Shown one piece after another: positions 5,216 through 5,788 of a DNA stretch of 5,788 nt. Under the pieces are notes generated by a model that was given only the letters and a program-made list of their open reading frames with translations, was not told where the DNA came from and did not search any database. Made by a program: the position numbers and the translations under genes. Each line of letters starts with the position of its first letter. The first letter of the stretch is position 1. This DNA is from an uncultured Eubacterium sp. Lineage in GTDB: Bacteria; Bacillota; Clostridia; Oscillospirales; Acutalibacteraceae. The stretch is taken from positions 1 to 5,788 of the forward strand of contig CAJOER010000068.1 in NCBI GenBank assembly GCA_905233805.1. Direction: 5' to 3'.

Positions 5216-5788
5216 ATGCAGACATATCCGCAGGTTGATGAATATATGGAAACCATAGGGCTTAAATATATTAAGGACCCTAACAGTTTTATTGCAGGGC
5301 TTGCAATGAGAACGGACAAGAAATATGCCATGGAGATGGCGGAGGAACTAAATTCAAGGGCGGAAGGCGCGCCGAAGAACAATACAAAGTTCTACGAACT
5401 CAAAAACCGATCGCTTGAAGGTTCGGTTTACGTTTCCGCCGCATTTGACAGCGGGGTGTTCCGCCATATCGGAAATATAGTTATTGACGAGGAAGAAAAC
5501 CTTAAAGGCGACGTGCTCGACTTGTGCTGTGACTGCGGTATAGTAACCTGTTTTATGGCGAAGAATTTTCCGGAGTCTCATTTTACGGGCATTGATATTA
5601 ACGAAAGCGCGATTAATAATGCGAAAGAACTCGCGGAATGGTTTGAACTTACAAACGTTGATTTTATCTGCTCAGATGTATATGAGCTTAACCTAAATAA
5701 GAAGTTTGACGCTGTAACGTCGTTCAGAAGTCTGCTTGACGCAGCCGATAAGAAAACGAAGGGACTCAACTATATCGGCAACCGTGAA
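5216..5788 (+). CDS. Class I SAM-dependent methyltransferase-like protein, N-terminal 191 residues (3' end outside window)
   Basis: The frame opens at ATG 5216 behind a strong SD and runs without a stop to the window edge. Residues 1 to about 95 form an N-terminal extension I do not recognise. From about 97 a Rossmann-type methyltransferase core begins: motif I is VLDLCCDCG (100-108), the next strand ends in FTGIDINESA (123-132) with acidic D127 that would contact the SAM ribose, NVDFICSDVYEL (147-158) fits motif II, and KKFDAVTSF (162-170) fits the following strand. In the usual D-L-G-C-G-T-G loop, the first two glycines are Cys104 and Asp106 here and only the last (G108) is kept, so SAM binding may be altered. 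The substrate cannot be inferred. It is transcribed away from the secreted protein gene. Base composition is like that of its neighbours and there is no sign of a frameshift. Confidence 0.8.
   Translation, partial: MQTYPQVDEYMETIGLKYIKDPNSFIAGLAMRTDKKYAMEMAEELNSRAEGAPKNNTKFYELKNRSLEGSVYVSAAFDSGVFRHIGNIVIDEEENLKGDVLDLCCDCGIVTCFMAKNFPESHFTGIDINESAINNAKELAEWFELTNVDFICSDVYELNLNKKFDAVTSFRSLLDAADKKTKGLNYIGNRE

Noticed and set aside
5119..5769. Three open frames on the - strand over the methyltransferase-like gene
   Set aside because: They overlap a frame with strong promoter, SD and methyltransferase motifs, and show no motifs of their own.

Overview
The window looks like chromosome from a Clostridia-class Bacillota, probably a gut Oscillospiraceae/Ruminococcus-like organism. 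This is inference. It rests on the YgiQ / ComEA-like / ComF gene set, GGAGGTGAT-type ribosome binding sites, sigma-A-like promoters, a tRNA with an encoded CCA end, and a large secreted protein built from modules common in such bacteria (BspA-like leucine-rich repeat, H/Cys repeats, FIVAR-like helices, B-repeat).

Layout. Bases 1-1573 hold three + strand genes joined by two 4-base ATGA overlaps: the 3' end of a YgiQ-family radical SAM gene, a membrane-anchored ComEA-like helix-hairpin-helix protein, and a ComF-family phosphoribosyltransferase-like protein. The last two belong to families tied to DNA uptake. A clear promoter at 1574-1602 starts directly after the comF stop codon. It drives an AT-richer gene (1641-2675) for a multi-pass acyltransferase of the AcylT_3 / COG3594 type. 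A complete tRNA-Leu(UAG) follows at 2676-2760, with no base between the acyltransferase stop codon and the tRNA. A symmetric hairpin terminator at 2761-2789 closes this + strand block and can also serve the convergent gene.

Bases 2799-5018 on the - strand encode a 739-residue exported protein with a signal peptide, a short leucine-rich repeat segment, three full and one partial H-x11-C-x9/10-C-x2-C modules, a FIVAR-like helical segment, a B-repeat-like segment and a beta-rich C-terminus without an obvious wall anchor. Its promoter (5061-5089) stands back to back with a second strong promoter (5159-5187). The second one drives the last gene (5216 to the window edge), a class I methyltransferase-like protein with an unusual cysteine-rich motif I.

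How the parts work together. The ComEA-like and ComF proteins plausibly act together in DNA uptake. The acyltransferase may modify a surface polymer and the large secreted protein acts outside the cell, but nothing here links those two. I see no CRISPR array, transposase, integrase, toxin-antitoxin pair or recognisable defence system. Most of the window is ordinary. The points most worth a second look are the altered SAM-binding motif, the spaced H/Cys modules, and the acyltransferase-tRNA junction.
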